From Lawsonibacter hominis (GTDB lineage Bacteria; Bacillota; Clostridia; Oscillospirales; Oscillospiraceae), in NCBI RefSeq assembly GCF_014287895.1, contig NZ_JACOPP010000019.1:1-58698 (forward strand): a stretch of 58,698 nt of DNA. The letters are read 5' to 3'. The notes beneath the pieces were generated by a model that worked only from the letters and a program-made list of their open reading frames with translations, was not told where the DNA came from and made no database searches. Of the stretch, positions 35,570-44,155 are shown one piece after another (positions within the stretch are counted from its first letter, which is position 1; each line of letters opens with the position of its first letter). A program made the position numbers and the translations under genes.

Positions 35570-35844
35570 AAATTCTCTTTGCGCCGTTGTCCCTTATCCT
35601 GTCCCTGTTCGTTTGGCTGTGCGCGGGGCTGCTGTCCTGTTCCGGCTTCGTGTTCAAGCTGGCAAGCGGACTGCTCTCCTTGCTGGCTTTCGCCGTGCTG
35701 ATTACCTACTCCGCAAAGAACGGCATCATCCTCCTTGTGCTGGCGTTTCTGATCAGCCCGATGGGACTTCCGCTGCTGGCTGTGCAGGGACTTGGCAAGC
35801 TGCAAGACGTGAACACCGCCATGAAAAATTTCATCCATAGTTAA
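35557..35844 (+). CDS. CD1845-family membrane protein
   Basis: A 95-residue protein with two or three hydrophobic segments (APLSLILSLFVWLCAGLLSC; LLSLLAFAVLITY; IILLVLAFLISPMGLPLL) and GTGAAAAGGAGG before the ATG. It matches the CD1845 family often found in conjugative transposons; the role is unknown, presumably at the membrane. Confidence 0.82.
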   Translation: MFILKILFAPLSLILSLFVWLCAGLLSCSGFVFKLASGLLSLLAFAVLITYSAKNGIILLVLAFLISPMGLPLLAVQGLGKLQDVNTAMKNFIHS

Positions 35845-35880
35845 AAGCGCAAGCCGGGGCGAACGCCTCGGCTTGCTTTT
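35843..35880 (+). terminator. Rho-independent terminator
   Basis: AAAAGC...AAGCCGGGGC pairs with GCCTCGGCTT...GCTTTT and ends in T's, directly after the CD1845-type gene. It separates the ICE genes from the AbiE promoter. Confidence 0.75.
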
Positions 35881-35892
35881 CTAAAATCGTTG

Positions 35893-35930
35893 TTTACTTT
35901 CTTGCTAATATCGAATATAATATTAGCAAG
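35893..35930 (+). promoter_or_regulatory. AbiE promoter with palindromic operator
   Basis: CTTGCTAATA (35901-35910) and TATTAGCAAG (35921-35930) are perfect 10-bp inverted repeats, and the -10 box TATAAT (35916-35921) lies between them. A possible -35 (TTTACT, 35893-35898) is 17 bases upstream of it. AbiEi antitoxins are known to repress their own operon by binding such inverted repeats, so this is the likely operator. Confidence 0.75.
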
Positions 35931-35944
35931 AAGGAAGTGATAAC

Positions 35945-36538
35945 ATGACCGCCTATGAACGGCTTGACCTGCTTTTTCAGCAAAACAATGGGATCGTCAA
36001 AACCGCGCAGGTTTTGGAAATCGGTATTGCCAAGTCCACGTTTTACGCTTATGCCAAGCAGCGCGGCGTGGAGCAGGTAGCGCACGGCGTTTATGTTTCG
36101 CCCGACGCATGGACGGACGCCATGTACCTGCTGCACCTTCGCTGTGCGCAGGCCGTATTCTCCCATGAAAGCGCATTGTTTTTCCATGACCTGACCGACC
36201 GGGAGCCGAGTCCGTATTCCATCACCGTCAAGACCGGCTACAATCCTGCCAGCCTGCAAGCGGATGGCATCAAGGTCTACACCATCAAGAAGGAATTGCA
36301 TGATGTGGGGATCGTCACGATGAACACGCCGTTCGGGAATCCCGTTCCCGTCTATGATATGGATCGCACCATCTGCGATCTGATCCGCAGCCGCAGTGGG
36401 ATCGAGATGCAGACCTTTCAGGATGCACTCAAGCAATACGCAAAACGAAAAGACAAGGACTTACGGAAGCTGATGCGCTATGCACAGATGTTCCGTGTTG
36501 AAAAACTCCTTCGGCAGTATTTGGAGGTACTCTTATGA
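35945..36538 (+). CDS. abiEi: AbiEi-family antitoxin / transcriptional repressor
   Basis: A 197-residue protein with AAGGAAGTGATAAC before the ATG. An N-terminal winged-helix domain (QQNNGIVKTAQVLEIGIAKS) is followed by the AbiEi C-terminal domain (VFSHESALFFHDLTDREPS; VYDMDRTICDLIRSR). AbiEi is the antitoxin of a type IV toxin-antitoxin pair and autoregulates the operon. The 4-base overlap with abiEii indicates coupled translation. It serves element maintenance or phage defence. Confidence 0.92.
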   Translation: MTAYERLDLLFQQNNGIVKTAQVLEIGIAKSTFYAYAKQRGVEQVAHGVYVSPDAWTDAMYLLHLRCAQAVFSHESALFFHDLTDREPSPYSITVKTGYNPASLQADGIKVYTIKKELHDVGIVTMNTPFGNPVPVYDMDRTICDLIRSRSGIEMQTFQDALKQYAKRKDKDLRKLMRYAQMFRVEKLLRQYLEVLL

Positions 36539-37374
36539 TAAAGACTGCACGGCAGCTCAAAGACCTGATACGCAATCTCTCCAAGGACAAATCCGCAGAT
36601 GCGCAAATCCTGATGCGCAATTACATGATGGAGCGCTTTCTGGAGCGCATTTCTCTTTCGGAATATCGGGACAAGTTCATCCTCAAAGGTGGGATGCTGG
36701 TGGCTGCAATGGTCGGCCTTGACGCCCGCTCCACGATGGACATTGACGCGACCGTAAAGGGTGCGACGGTCGGCATCGAGGAAGTGGAGAATATGATTGC
36801 CTCCATCACCTCCGTGCTGGTGGACGATGGCGTGACGTTCCGGGTGAAGTGCGTTTCCGAGATCATGGACGAGGCCGAGTATCCGGGCATCCGCGTCAGC
36901 ATGGAAACGGAGTTTGACGGCGTAATAACGCCGCTCAAGATCGACATTTCCACCGGCGACGCCATCACGCCCCGCGAGGTGCGTTACAGCTTCAAGCTGA
37001 TGCTAGAGGATCGCTCCATCGAAATTTGGGCATACAATCTTGAAACCGTTCTGGCCGAGAAGCTGGAAACCGTCGTGTCCCGCGCCACCACCAACACCCG
37101 CATGAGAGATTTCTATGATCTGCACATTCTGAGCCAGCTCCACGGCCAGAGCATCGTCCCAGCCGATCTCCGTGCGGCGCTCATTGCGACGGCCAGGAAA
37201 CGCGGTACAGAGAAGTATCTTGCCGATGCGCCTGCGGCCTTTGATGAAGTTGAGGCCGACCCAAACATGGAAAAGCTGTGGCGGGCTTATCAGAAGAAGT
37301 TTTCCTATGCTGCCGACCTGTCGTGGCATACGGTCATGGAATCCATCCGCAGCCTTTATCGGCTGGCGCAGTAG
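36535..37374 (+). CDS. abiEii: AbiEii nucleotidyltransferase toxin
   Basis: A 279-residue protein of the AbiEii/AbiGii family. The nucleotidyltransferase motif is KFILKGGMLVAAMVG followed by RSTMDIDATVKG (Gly-Gly plus D-x-D), with the later conserved LETVLAEKLETVVSRA. Members transfer nucleotides to tRNA or other targets and block growth until the antitoxin relieves them. The catalytic residues look intact. Confidence 0.92.
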   Translation: MIKTARQLKDLIRNLSKDKSADAQILMRNYMMERFLERISLSEYRDKFILKGGMLVAAMVGLDARSTMDIDATVKGATVGIEEVENMIASITSVLVDDGVTFRVKCVSEIMDEAEYPGIRVSMETEFDGVITPLKIDISTGDAITPREVRYSFKLMLEDRSIEIWAYNLETVLAEKLETVVSRATTNTRMRDFYDLHILSQLHGQSIVPADLRAALIATARKRGTEKYLADAPAAFDEVEADPNMEKLWRAYQKKFSYAADLSWHTVMESIRSLYRLAQ

Positions 37375-37420
37375 CAAACATTCAGCAAATTGAAATCTTT
37401 GAAGATAAGGGGATGCTTTG

Positions 37421-38200
37421 ATGGACTTAAAAGAGTTCTATTTTCAAAATATAAAGGAATCTGAATATCATCATCGCTTTCTGAATTCCGTAAAAAAAGT
37501 GAACTATACATACAACCTCTTCACAGGTGAAGAAGAAACTCAGGATTACCAATTCGAGATTTATGATGTCGAAGAAGCAATCACCAAATTCAAAGAGCTG
37601 TGCCAGCCTGATGTTAATTTTTCACCGGAAAACAAATGTTGGTTTTATCTAATAACATATTATCTGAATACACTTGGCTATGAGATAAAAGAATTTCCCA
37701 GAATATTAGCAAGACCACCTGCTGAACCGGCTGACTTCACATACGGAGAAATTAGGAACCGAATTATCGCGCTGGGTGGAGACGATAATGGAACCGTCCG
37801 CTATGCAACCAGAAGAGCCTTTGTTGCGGAGCTGACATTTATGCAAAAGTCTTGCAACATTGAGGTGAGCGATTCTATAAACCAAAAATTCATCGAAATC
37901 TCTACCAGACAGGCGTCTTTCAACTGTATGCATACAGACGAGAAAATTGCTGAGATTGCAAATCTTATTGAAAATATGTTGAAGCAAGATGGAAAATTTA
38001 TTACGCCAGAATATGAAAAAGTGTGTTGTGGGTTCATTGACGATACGATAGTAAAAAACTACAGAAAGCAAATGCAGTGTTTCAGACATTGCACAGACGA
38101 AGCAATAGCAGAAAGGAAGACATATTCCGAAGAGCAAAAGACCTTCCTTGTTGACTATGGACTTACGATTGTGAAGGCCATTCATGAACTGATAAAATAA
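37421..38200 (+). CDS. Unknown protein next to AbiE (AT-rich)
   Basis: A 259-residue protein. The ATG at 37421 has AAGGGGATG a few bases ahead. No signal peptide, membrane segment or known motif is seen; it is rich in Lys, Glu and Ile (MDLKEFYFQNIKESEYHHRF at the start) and contains scattered Cys. Base composition is clearly more AT-rich than the flanking ICE genes, which marks recent transfer. Being 47 bases after the toxin gene, it may be a third cargo gene of the same defence islet or an independent insert. I do not recognise it. Confidence 0.75.
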   Translation: MDLKEFYFQNIKESEYHHRFLNSVKKVNYTYNLFTGEEETQDYQFEIYDVEEAITKFKELCQPDVNFSPENKCWFYLITYYLNTLGYEIKEFPRILARPPAEPADFTYGEIRNRIIALGGDDNGTVRYATRRAFVAELTFMQKSCNIEVSDSINQKFIEISTRQASFNCMHTDEKIAEIANLIENMLKQDGKFITPEYEKVCCGFIDDTIVKNYRKQMQCFRHCTDEAIAERKTYSEEQKTFLVDYGLTIVKAIHELIK

Positions 38201-38250
38201 GCAGTATTAAAAATTTCATCTCACCTTTCATGTTGCACATCATACACTTC

Positions 38251-38277
38251 AAACGGTCTGCTACGGCAGGCCGTTTT
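38251..38277 (+). terminator. Hairpin terminator ahead of the relaxase gene
   Basis: AAACGGTCTGC and GCAGGCCGTTT form an 11-bp stem (one G-T pair) followed by a short T-run. It closes the cargo and lies directly in front of the relaxase ribosome site. Confidence 0.65.
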
Positions 38278-38299
38278 ACTTTTCAAGGAGGTGTCCATC

Positions 38300-39724
38300 A
38301 TGGCAACCACGCGCCTGATGCCTCTGCACACCGGCAAAGGCCGCACAGTGGGACAGGCCATCAGCGCTATCATCGACTACACCGAAAATCCGCAAAAGAC
38401 AGACGGCGGCAGGCTGATAACAAGCTGGCAGTGCGACAGCAGGATCGCCGATGCCGAGTTCCTTTTCGCCAAAAATCAATACACCCAAAAGACCGGCAGA
38501 GTGCGCGGCGAGGATGATGTGATCGCCTACCATCTGCGGCAATCCTTTGTTCCCGGAGAGATCACACCGGAGGACGCGAACCGTTTGGGCTGTGAGCTGG
38601 CCAAGCGCTTCACCAAGGGCAATCACGCCTACATCGTCTGCACCCATATTGACAAAGCCCATATTCACAATCATGTGATTTGGAACTCCACCGCGCTCAG
38701 CCAGACCCGAAAATTCCGAAACTTTTGGGGCAGCAGCCGCGCCGTGCGGCGGCTCAACGATACCATCTGCATCGAGAACGGCTGCTCCATCGTGGAGAAT
38801 CCAAAGTGCCACGGCAAGAGCTACAACAAGTGGCTGGGTGACAAAAAGAAGCCCTCCCACCGGGAGCGAATCTGCGCAGCCATTGACGATGCACTGGCGC
38901 AAAAGCCCGACAGCTTTGAAGCGCTGCTGGAGCTGCTGCGGCAGGCCGGGTATGAGGTCAAGGGCAAGAAAGTCCCGTCCCTGTTGGGCGGCGAACAGAA
39001 AAAGTCCATTCGCATGGATACCCTCGGTGACGGTTATACTCCCGCAGATCTCCGCGCGGTGATTGCAGGTGAAAAGGCGCATACGCCGCGAAAGAACGCC
39101 GCCGCGCCGGTCAAACCGGAAAAGCGCAGCGGGAATCTGCTGGTGGACATTCAGGCAAAATTACGCGCTGGCAAGGGTGCCGGTTATACGCGTTGGGCGA
39201 CGTTGTTCAATTTGAAGCAGATGGCACAGACGGTGGCCTATCTGCAAGACCATGAGCTTTTAGATTACGCCGTTCTCTCAGAGAAAGCGGCGGCAGCGTC
39301 CGCTCACTTCAACGAGCTTTCCGCAAGGATCAAATCTGCGGAAACACGCATGGCCGAGATTGCGGTGCTGCGGGAGCATATTGTCAATTACGCCAAGACC
39401 CACGATACCTACGTTGCCTATCGCAAGGCCGGGTACTCTAAGAAATTTCTTGCAGAGCATGAAAGCGAGATCACGATCCACAAGGCCGCAAAGAACTATT
39501 TTGATGGACTGGGCTTCAAGAAGCTGCCCACCATCAAGGCGCTGAATACCGAGTACGCCGAGCTGCTGGCGGAGAAGAAAGCGGCCTACGCCGACTACCG
39601 AAAAGCCCGTGAGGAAATGAAAGAGCTGCTGACGGCCAAGGCCAATATCGACCGTATTCTGGAGTTGGATAAGGAGCAGGAGGAAGCGAATGAACGACGG
39701 GAAAAAGAGGCAGAGCAGCGCTGA
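38300..39724 (+). CDS. MobP/VirD2-type relaxase
   Basis: A 474-residue protein; the ATG at 38300 has AAGGAGGTG upstream. The N-terminal catalytic domain has the candidate Tyr in IIDYTENPQK (Tyr27) and the histidine triad HIDKAHIHNHVIW (about 116-128) that binds the metal; downstream the protein is coiled coil (from about residue 340). It nicks oriT and pilots the strand to the VirD4-like coupling protein, with MobC as its partner. Confidence 0.93.
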   Translation: MATTRLMPLHTGKGRTVGQAISAIIDYTENPQKTDGGRLITSWQCDSRIADAEFLFAKNQYTQKTGRVRGEDDVIAYHLRQSFVPGEITPEDANRLGCELAKRFTKGNHAYIVCTHIDKAHIHNHVIWNSTALSQTRKFRNFWGSSRAVRRLNDTICIENGCSIVENPKCHGKSYNKWLGDKKKPSHRERICAAIDDALAQKPDSFEALLELLRQAGYEVKGKKVPSLLGGEQKKSIRMDTLGDGYTPADLRAVIAGEKAHTPRKNAAAPVKPEKRSGNLLVDIQAKLRAGKGAGYTRWATLFNLKQMAQTVAYLQDHELLDYAVLSEKAAAASAHFNELSARIKSAETRMAEIAVLREHIVNYAKTHDTYVAYRKAGYSKKFLAEHESEITIHKAAKNYFDGLGFKKLPTIKALNTEYAELLAEKKAAYADYRKAREEMKELLTAKANIDRILELDKEQEEANERREKEAEQR

Positions 39725-39739
39725 GCTGCCCGCCCATAA

Positions 39740-39874
39740 GCGATTTGCAAAATCGCGCAGCCGATGGATTTATCCATCGTTCCAGAACACAGTTTTTGTG
39801 TTCTGAGGGGATTGGGGCAACGCCCCAACAAGCATGAAACAGGCGGGTTCCGTGTAAACGGAATCCGCCTGTTT
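39740..39874. other. Cluster of five hairpins after the relaxase gene
   Basis: Five inverted repeats lie in 135 bases: GCGATTT/AAATCGC, CGATGGAT/ATCCATCG, CAGAACAC/GTGTTCTG, TTGGGGC/GCCCCAA and a 17-bp stem (39837-39853 with 39858-39874, ending GTTTT). The last looks like a terminator. The density of small inverted repeats beside the relaxase is a candidate for an oriT or other protein-binding region; no nick-site homology was verified. Confidence 0.5.
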
Positions 39875-39955
39875 TCGCAAAGTGGGTACCGCTTTGCATT
39901 GCTTGCCAGTATTATCCCCGAATTCAAGATAATTTTGGAATAACCACCTTTCTCG

Positions 39956-40102
39956 CTATTCCGCATGATGGGGGCGGCAGGCGTCACCGAGGAACTGAAA
40001 GCCCGCAACCCCATGCGCTGGGCGGGGCTGATGAACACGCTGAAAGCGCAGGTGGAGGAAGTGCTGTTGCAGGAATTAGTTTATATCAGATTTTGGGCAT
40101 AG
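39956..40102 (+). pseudogene. tnpV: TnpV C-terminal remnant
   Basis: The frame reads LFRMMGAAGVTEELKARNPM then RWAGLMNTLKAQVEE and ends at TAG 40100-40102. It corresponds to the last ~45 residues of the complete TnpV at 22157. No N-terminal part or ribosome site is present, so it is a decayed copy left by an earlier insertion or deletion. Confidence 0.8.
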
Positions 40103-40105
40103 ATG

Positions 40106-40143
40106 AAGCCGGGATTTTGCAAGCCAGCAAGCAATCCCGGCTT
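40106..40143. terminator. Bidirectional terminator
   Basis: AAGCCGGGATT and AATCCCGGCTT form an 11-bp perfect stem with a 16-nt loop, ending in TTATCTTA on the plus strand. It lies between the tnpV remnant and the end of the converging AraC gene and probably serves both. Confidence 0.75.
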
Positions 40144-40147
40144 TATC

Positions 40148-41140
40148 TTATATATTTTCCAGTTTTTTTGACCGCCGGTATTCCAATGGCGATAGGCCGA
40201 ATTGTTTTTTGAAAACTGATGCAAATTTGCTTTGATTCATATAGCCGACCAACTCGGCTATTTCTGCAACGGACAATCTTGTAGAAGTCAGTAACTCTGC
40301 AGCTTTTTTCATTCGGACTTCCCGTAGATAGATGGAAATATTTTGACCAAAAACGCCACGAAAATAGTTTTTTAAGCTGGTTTCGCTGACAGAAAACTGA
40401 GCTGCCAATTCCCATGCAGGATGATGTTGCCGCAAATCGGAAGTGATAATTTTTTCAACACGTTTTGCTATATCTACCTGTGTTTCAGTAAAAAATGTGC
40501 AGGCTTGCGATGGGGGGATATTGTTAAGATTTTGCAGTAATGAAAATAGAGCCAGAACATAGATCTTCATTTGAGAAATCGAAAACGGAGGCGCAATATC
40601 AAAAAGCTCCCAGAGCTTAATCAATATTTCTTCAACTTCAGGAGTAACTGCTGAGATATAAGTGTTATCGTTTGGGCAAAAAAGTTCAATGATTTTAGGG
40701 ATGTCTATGCCAAACTCTTTTTGCATCCATGTACTCTCTGTTGCCAGTGTATTAGTATCAACAAAAAGCTCCATTCCCTCATAGATACGGCGAGGATAGA
40801 CATATTGCTTTTGGGCAAAACACTCCGTGAGAGAAATATCTCCATCTTTCACATATACAAAGTTTCCGTTATTCAAGATAATCTCGCAACGACCAGTCAC
40901 GCAATAGTTTAGGAGCAAAGGCCCTTTTTTAATGAAACTATCTTCACCCAAATTTGGAGCTGCCCATGTCGGAGAATTTATAAAAATATACGCAATAGTA
41001 AGTCCGGGGAAAAGTTGAAAAAACGTCATAGACCCTTTTCCCTCCTTAGTTTTCATAAGTAGTTCTGCGTTGAACTCGCTACGTTTTATTGAAACGCCGG
41101 GAATTTCAATACATTTTCTAAAAATATCATCAATCTTCAT
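40148..41140 (-). CDS. AraC-family transcriptional regulator of the transporter operon
   Basis: A 330-residue protein. ATG 41140 is chosen because GACAGGAG lies 8 bases upstream on this strand; ATG 41170 is the longer alternative. The C-terminal ~100 residues carry the two AraC helix-turn-helix motifs (WELAAQFSVSETSLKNYFRG and EIAELVGYMNQSKFASVFKK). The N-terminal ~200 residues are a ligand-sensing domain. It is divergent from the ECF operon with a ~200-base shared control region (41141-41340), so it likely activates that operon in response to its transported ligand; iron-siderophore regulators such as YbtA have the same plan. Confidence 0.9.
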   Translation of the reverse strand: MKIDDIFRKCIEIPGVSIKRSEFNAELLMKTKEGKGSMTFFQLFPGLTIAYIFINSPTWAAPNLGEDSFIKKGPLLLNYCVTGRCEIILNNGNFVYVKDGDISLTECFAQKQYVYPRRIYEGMELFVDTNTLATESTWMQKEFGIDIPKIIELFCPNDNTYISAVTPEVEEILIKLWELFDIAPPFSISQMKIYVLALFSLLQNLNNIPPSQACTFFTETQVDIAKRVEKIITSDLRQHHPAWELAAQFSVSETSLKNYFRGVFGQNISIYLREVRMKKAAELLTSTRLSVAEIAELVGYMNQSKFASVFKKQFGLSPLEYRRSKKLENI

Positions 41141-41340
41141 TTTTAACTCCTGTCGATTTGTCTGGCTCATTGCCCTTGATTTTAATCATATTATAGAATT
41201 GTAAGCGAAGTCAGTCAATAAAAAAACTCGTTGCTGTTTGGAGCTAAAAAGATGATTGGTTGTAGAGAGCTACTGCTAACTATGGTATCTTATAGAGGGG
41301 TTAGAAGACGCTAACCAGCAAATGAATGGAGGTATTCGTT

Positions 41341-41925
41341 ATGAGTAACAAGTTACAAGCAAAAGACCTGATTAACCTCGGCCTGTTCACCGTTCTCTAC
41401 TTTGTGATTGGCTGCTGTGTCGCCATTCCCATCGGCTTTGTACCTATCTTTTTGCCGATCCTCGGAGCATTGTGGTCTTTGATTACCGGCATCCCGTTCA
41501 TGCTGTTCCTGACCAGAGTTAAAAAATTCGGCATGGTTACAATTATGGGAATTTTAAGCGGCCTGCTGATGGGGCTGACTGGCATGGGATTTTGGGGCGT
41601 ACCGATGGGCGCGATTTTTGGTCTGCTGGGAGATTTGATCTTGAAATCCGGCGGTTATAAAAGCGCCAAGAAGATCCTGATTGGGTATGCGGTGTTCAGC
41701 CTTTGGATGGTTGGTACATATATCCCCATGTATTTCATGGTTGAGGATTCCTGGGCCAGTTTTGCGGCCAGCTTTGGTAAGGAATACGCTGACAGGGTAA
41801 TGGCTGTTATGCCTATGTGGAGCATTATTCTGGTAATCGCCGGAATCTTCATTTTTGCGATCCTGGGCGGACTTTTAGGTAAGGCGCTTCTGAAAAAGCA
41901 TTTTGCTAAAGCGGGCATTGTGTGA
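41341..41925 (+). CDS. ECF transporter S component, MptD/Trep_Strep family
   Basis: A 194-residue membrane protein; ATG 41341 has GGAGGTATTCGTT ahead of it. Five to six helices, with motifs FVPIFLPILGALWSLITGIP and GFWGVPMGAIFGLLGDLIL typical of the MptD putative S components. S components bind the substrate of energy-coupling-factor transporters. It overlaps the T component gene by one base. The ligand is unknown. A short hairpin (41299-41316, GGTTAG/CTAACC) lies in the leader. Confidence 0.88.
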   Translation: MSNKLQAKDLINLGLFTVLYFVIGCCVAIPIGFVPIFLPILGALWSLITGIPFMLFLTRVKKFGMVTIMGILSGLLMGLTGMGFWGVPMGAIFGLLGDLILKSGGYKSAKKILIGYAVFSLWMVGTYIPMYFMVEDSWASFAASFGKEYADRVMAVMPMWSIILVIAGIFIFAILGGLLGKALLKKHFAKAGIV

Positions 41926-42665
41926 TGAACGGGCTATCATTTTCAGCAACAACCGAAAAAAGAAAAGGAATCCTGCTTGATCCCCGGACAAAGCTCATTC
42001 TGCTGCTGACGATTACAACACTGATGTTCAGTACCAGTAACGAAGGAATTATGAACATCGTCAAGCCGTGTCTAAGCCTTGTCCCCTTTGCTCTGATTTT
42101 GTCGGAACGCCGTTTCAAAACAGCAGGAAAATATCTGGTGCTATATGCGGTTTGCTTTATACTGGAACGGATTGCCCTTACGAGTTTGAGTGGATTACTC
42201 TCGTTCATCGTGCTGGCAGTGACATCTATCATGACGCGGTTTGCGCCCGGCATTATGACAGGTGCCTATCTGATCTCATCCACTTCGATCAGTGAGTTTA
42301 TCGGCGCAATGGAGCGTATGCACATCACGGAAAAAATCGTGATTCCAATGTCTGTCATTTTTCGCTTTTTCCCAACCATCAGCGAAGAATATCAGGCCAT
42401 CCGGGATGCAATGAAAATGCGGGGCATACGATTCGGCGGGAAAAATCCTTTCCTGATGTTGGAATATCGCCTTGTTCCTTTGATGGTGTCCGTTGTGAAG
42501 ATTGGTGATGAACTTTCTGCTGCTGCGTTGACACGGGGGCTTGGAGCCCCCGTTAAACGTACAAACGTGTGCCAGATCGGTTTCCATGTTCAAGATTTGA
42601 TTGCGATTCTGTTTTGCGTTATCTGTTTTGCCTTGTTTTTGTTTCAGCAGCAGATTTCTTTTTGA
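41925..42665 (+). CDS. ecfT: ECF transporter T component (EcfT)
   Basis: A 246-residue membrane protein. The start ATG shares its A with the S-component stop. Hydrophobic segments plus the cytoplasmic Ala-Arg-Gly-type helix seen in AIRDAMKMRGIRFGG and ALTRGLGAP mark EcfT proteins, which link the S component to the ATPases. Overlap arrangement with S and A genes shows a single operon. Confidence 0.9.
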   Translation: MNGLSFSATTEKRKGILLDPRTKLILLLTITTLMFSTSNEGIMNIVKPCLSLVPFALILSERRFKTAGKYLVLYAVCFILERIALTSLSGLLSFIVLAVTSIMTRFAPGIMTGAYLISSTSISEFIGAMERMHITEKIVIPMSVIFRFFPTISEEYQAIRDAMKMRGIRFGGKNPFLMLEYRLVPLMVSVVKIGDELSAAALTRGLGAPVKRTNVCQIGFHVQDLIAILFCVICFALFLFQQQISF

Positions 42666-42682
42666 CGGGAGGGGGTGAACCT

Positions 42683-44155
42683 ATGATACGGATTGACCAT
42701 GTGACTTTCTCTTATGGAGAAGAAAACGAGAACGCTGGTGGAGTCCATGATATAAATCTGACCGTAGAGGACGGTCAATGCGTCGTACTTTGCGGCGAAA
42801 GCGGCAGTGGAAAAACGACAATTACCAGGCTGATCAACGGTCTGATTCCCCATTACTATGAAGGAAAAATGAATGGAGAAGTGTGGGTAAATGGGGCAAA
42901 GGTTTCGGAACAGCCTCTTTATGATACCGCGAAAACGGTTGGCAGCGTGTTTCAAAACCCCCGCTCACAATTTTTCAATGTGGACACAACCAGCGAAATC
43001 ACATTCGGGTGTGAAAATCTCGGCCAGCCGGAGCAAAGTATTCGGGAACGATTAGATAAGACCATCCGGGATTTACGTCTGGAGAAATTGATGGGACGCA
43101 ATATCTTTCATCTCTCCGGCGGGGAAAAGCAAAAAATTGCCTGTGCCGGGGTATCCATCATGGAGCCGGATGTGCTGGTTATGGATGAGCCGTCATCCAA
43201 CCTGGATGCTTCCTCTATCCTGGATCTGAGAGCAATACTTGCGTTTTGGAAGTCGCAGGGGAAAACAATTATAGTGTCAGAGCATCGGCTCTACTATCTG
43301 CGCGGTCTTGCGGATCGTTTTATCTATATTACCGGCGGAAAGGTGGAAAAAGATTACTCCGCAGCGGAGTTTGAGAGCCTGACGGAGCAACAGAGAGCCA
43401 AGTTGGGGCTGCGTACCTTTATTCTTGAAGATTTGTTGCCGCCGAAAGCATTGCCCAAGGCCGGTCAGCAAATGGAACTTCGCAATTTCTGCTTTGCCTA
43501 CAAAAACGAACCGGAAACGCTGCACATCCGGGAAAGTAAAATCCCCGCAAATCGTATTGTCGGGATCATCGGGAATAATGGAGCTGGAAAGTCCACCTTC
43601 TCCCGGTGTTTCTGCGGCCTTGAAAAGCGTTGCGGTGAGGTGATCTGGAACGGCAGAACTTATCGGCCTAAAGACAGACTAAATACCTGCTACATGGTGA
43701 TGCAGGAAGTCAATCACCAGCTTTTCACGGAAACTGTGCTGGATGAAGTCCTGATCAGTATGGAGGAGGAAAATCAGGAGTGGGCTGAGGAAATCCTTGC
43801 CGAGTTAGATTTAATCGGCTTCAAAGACAGACACCCTATGTCCCTTTCCGGCGGCCAAAAGCAGCGGGTAGCAATTGCCTCGGCAATCGCATCCCAGCGT
43901 TCTATCTTATTTTTTGACGAACCGACCAGCGGTCTTGATTACAAACACATGAAAGAGGTTGCCAATGTCTTGAAACAAGTCAGGGATGCAGGCATTACCT
44001 TGTATGTCATTACCCATGATCTTGAGCTGCTTTTAGATTGTTGTACGGATATTGTCCATTTTGAGGACGGTTCCATCATCGACAAATTTCAAATGGATGA
44101 GGCCGGTCTTGAAAAAATCCGAAACTATTTTATAAAGGGGGTGCCTACAAAATGA
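42683..44155 (+). CDS. ECF transporter ATPase with two fused ABC domains
   Basis: A 490-residue protein; ATG 42683 has GGGAGGGGGTGAAC ahead. Domain 1 has Walker A CGESGSGKTTITR and signature LSGGEKQKIA; domain 2 has GIIGNNGAGKSTFSR and LSGGQKQRVA, each with Walker B (VLVMDEPSSNLD and ILFFDEPTSGLD). Such EcfA-EcfA' fusions power S/T modules. It overlaps the next gene by 4 bases. Confidence 0.92.
   Translation: MIRIDHVTFSYGEENENAGGVHDINLTVEDGQCVVLCGESGSGKTTITRLINGLIPHYYEGKMNGEVWVNGAKVSEQPLYDTAKTVGSVFQNPRSQFFNVDTTSEITFGCENLGQPEQSIRERLDKTIRDLRLEKLMGRNIFHLSGGEKQKIACAGVSIMEPDVLVMDEPSSNLDASSILDLRAILAFWKSQGKTIIVSEHRLYYLRGLADRFIYITGGKVEKDYSAAEFESLTEQQRAKLGLRTFILEDLLPPKALPKAGQQMELRNFCFAYKNEPETLHIRESKIPANRIVGIIGNNGAGKSTFSRCFCGLEKRCGEVIWNGRTYRPKDRLNTCYMVMQEVNHQLFTETVLDEVLISMEEENQEWAEEILAELDLIGFKDRHPMSLSGGQKQRVAIASAIASQRSILFFDEPTSGLDYKHMKEVANVLKQVRDAGITLYVITHDLELLLDCCTDIVHFEDGSIIDKFQMDEAGLEKIRNYFIKGVPTK

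Noticed and set aside
42569..42682. Upstream extension of the ECF ATPase
   Set aside because: It overlaps the T-component gene in another frame, and the ribosome site GGGAGGGGG clearly selects ATG 42683.
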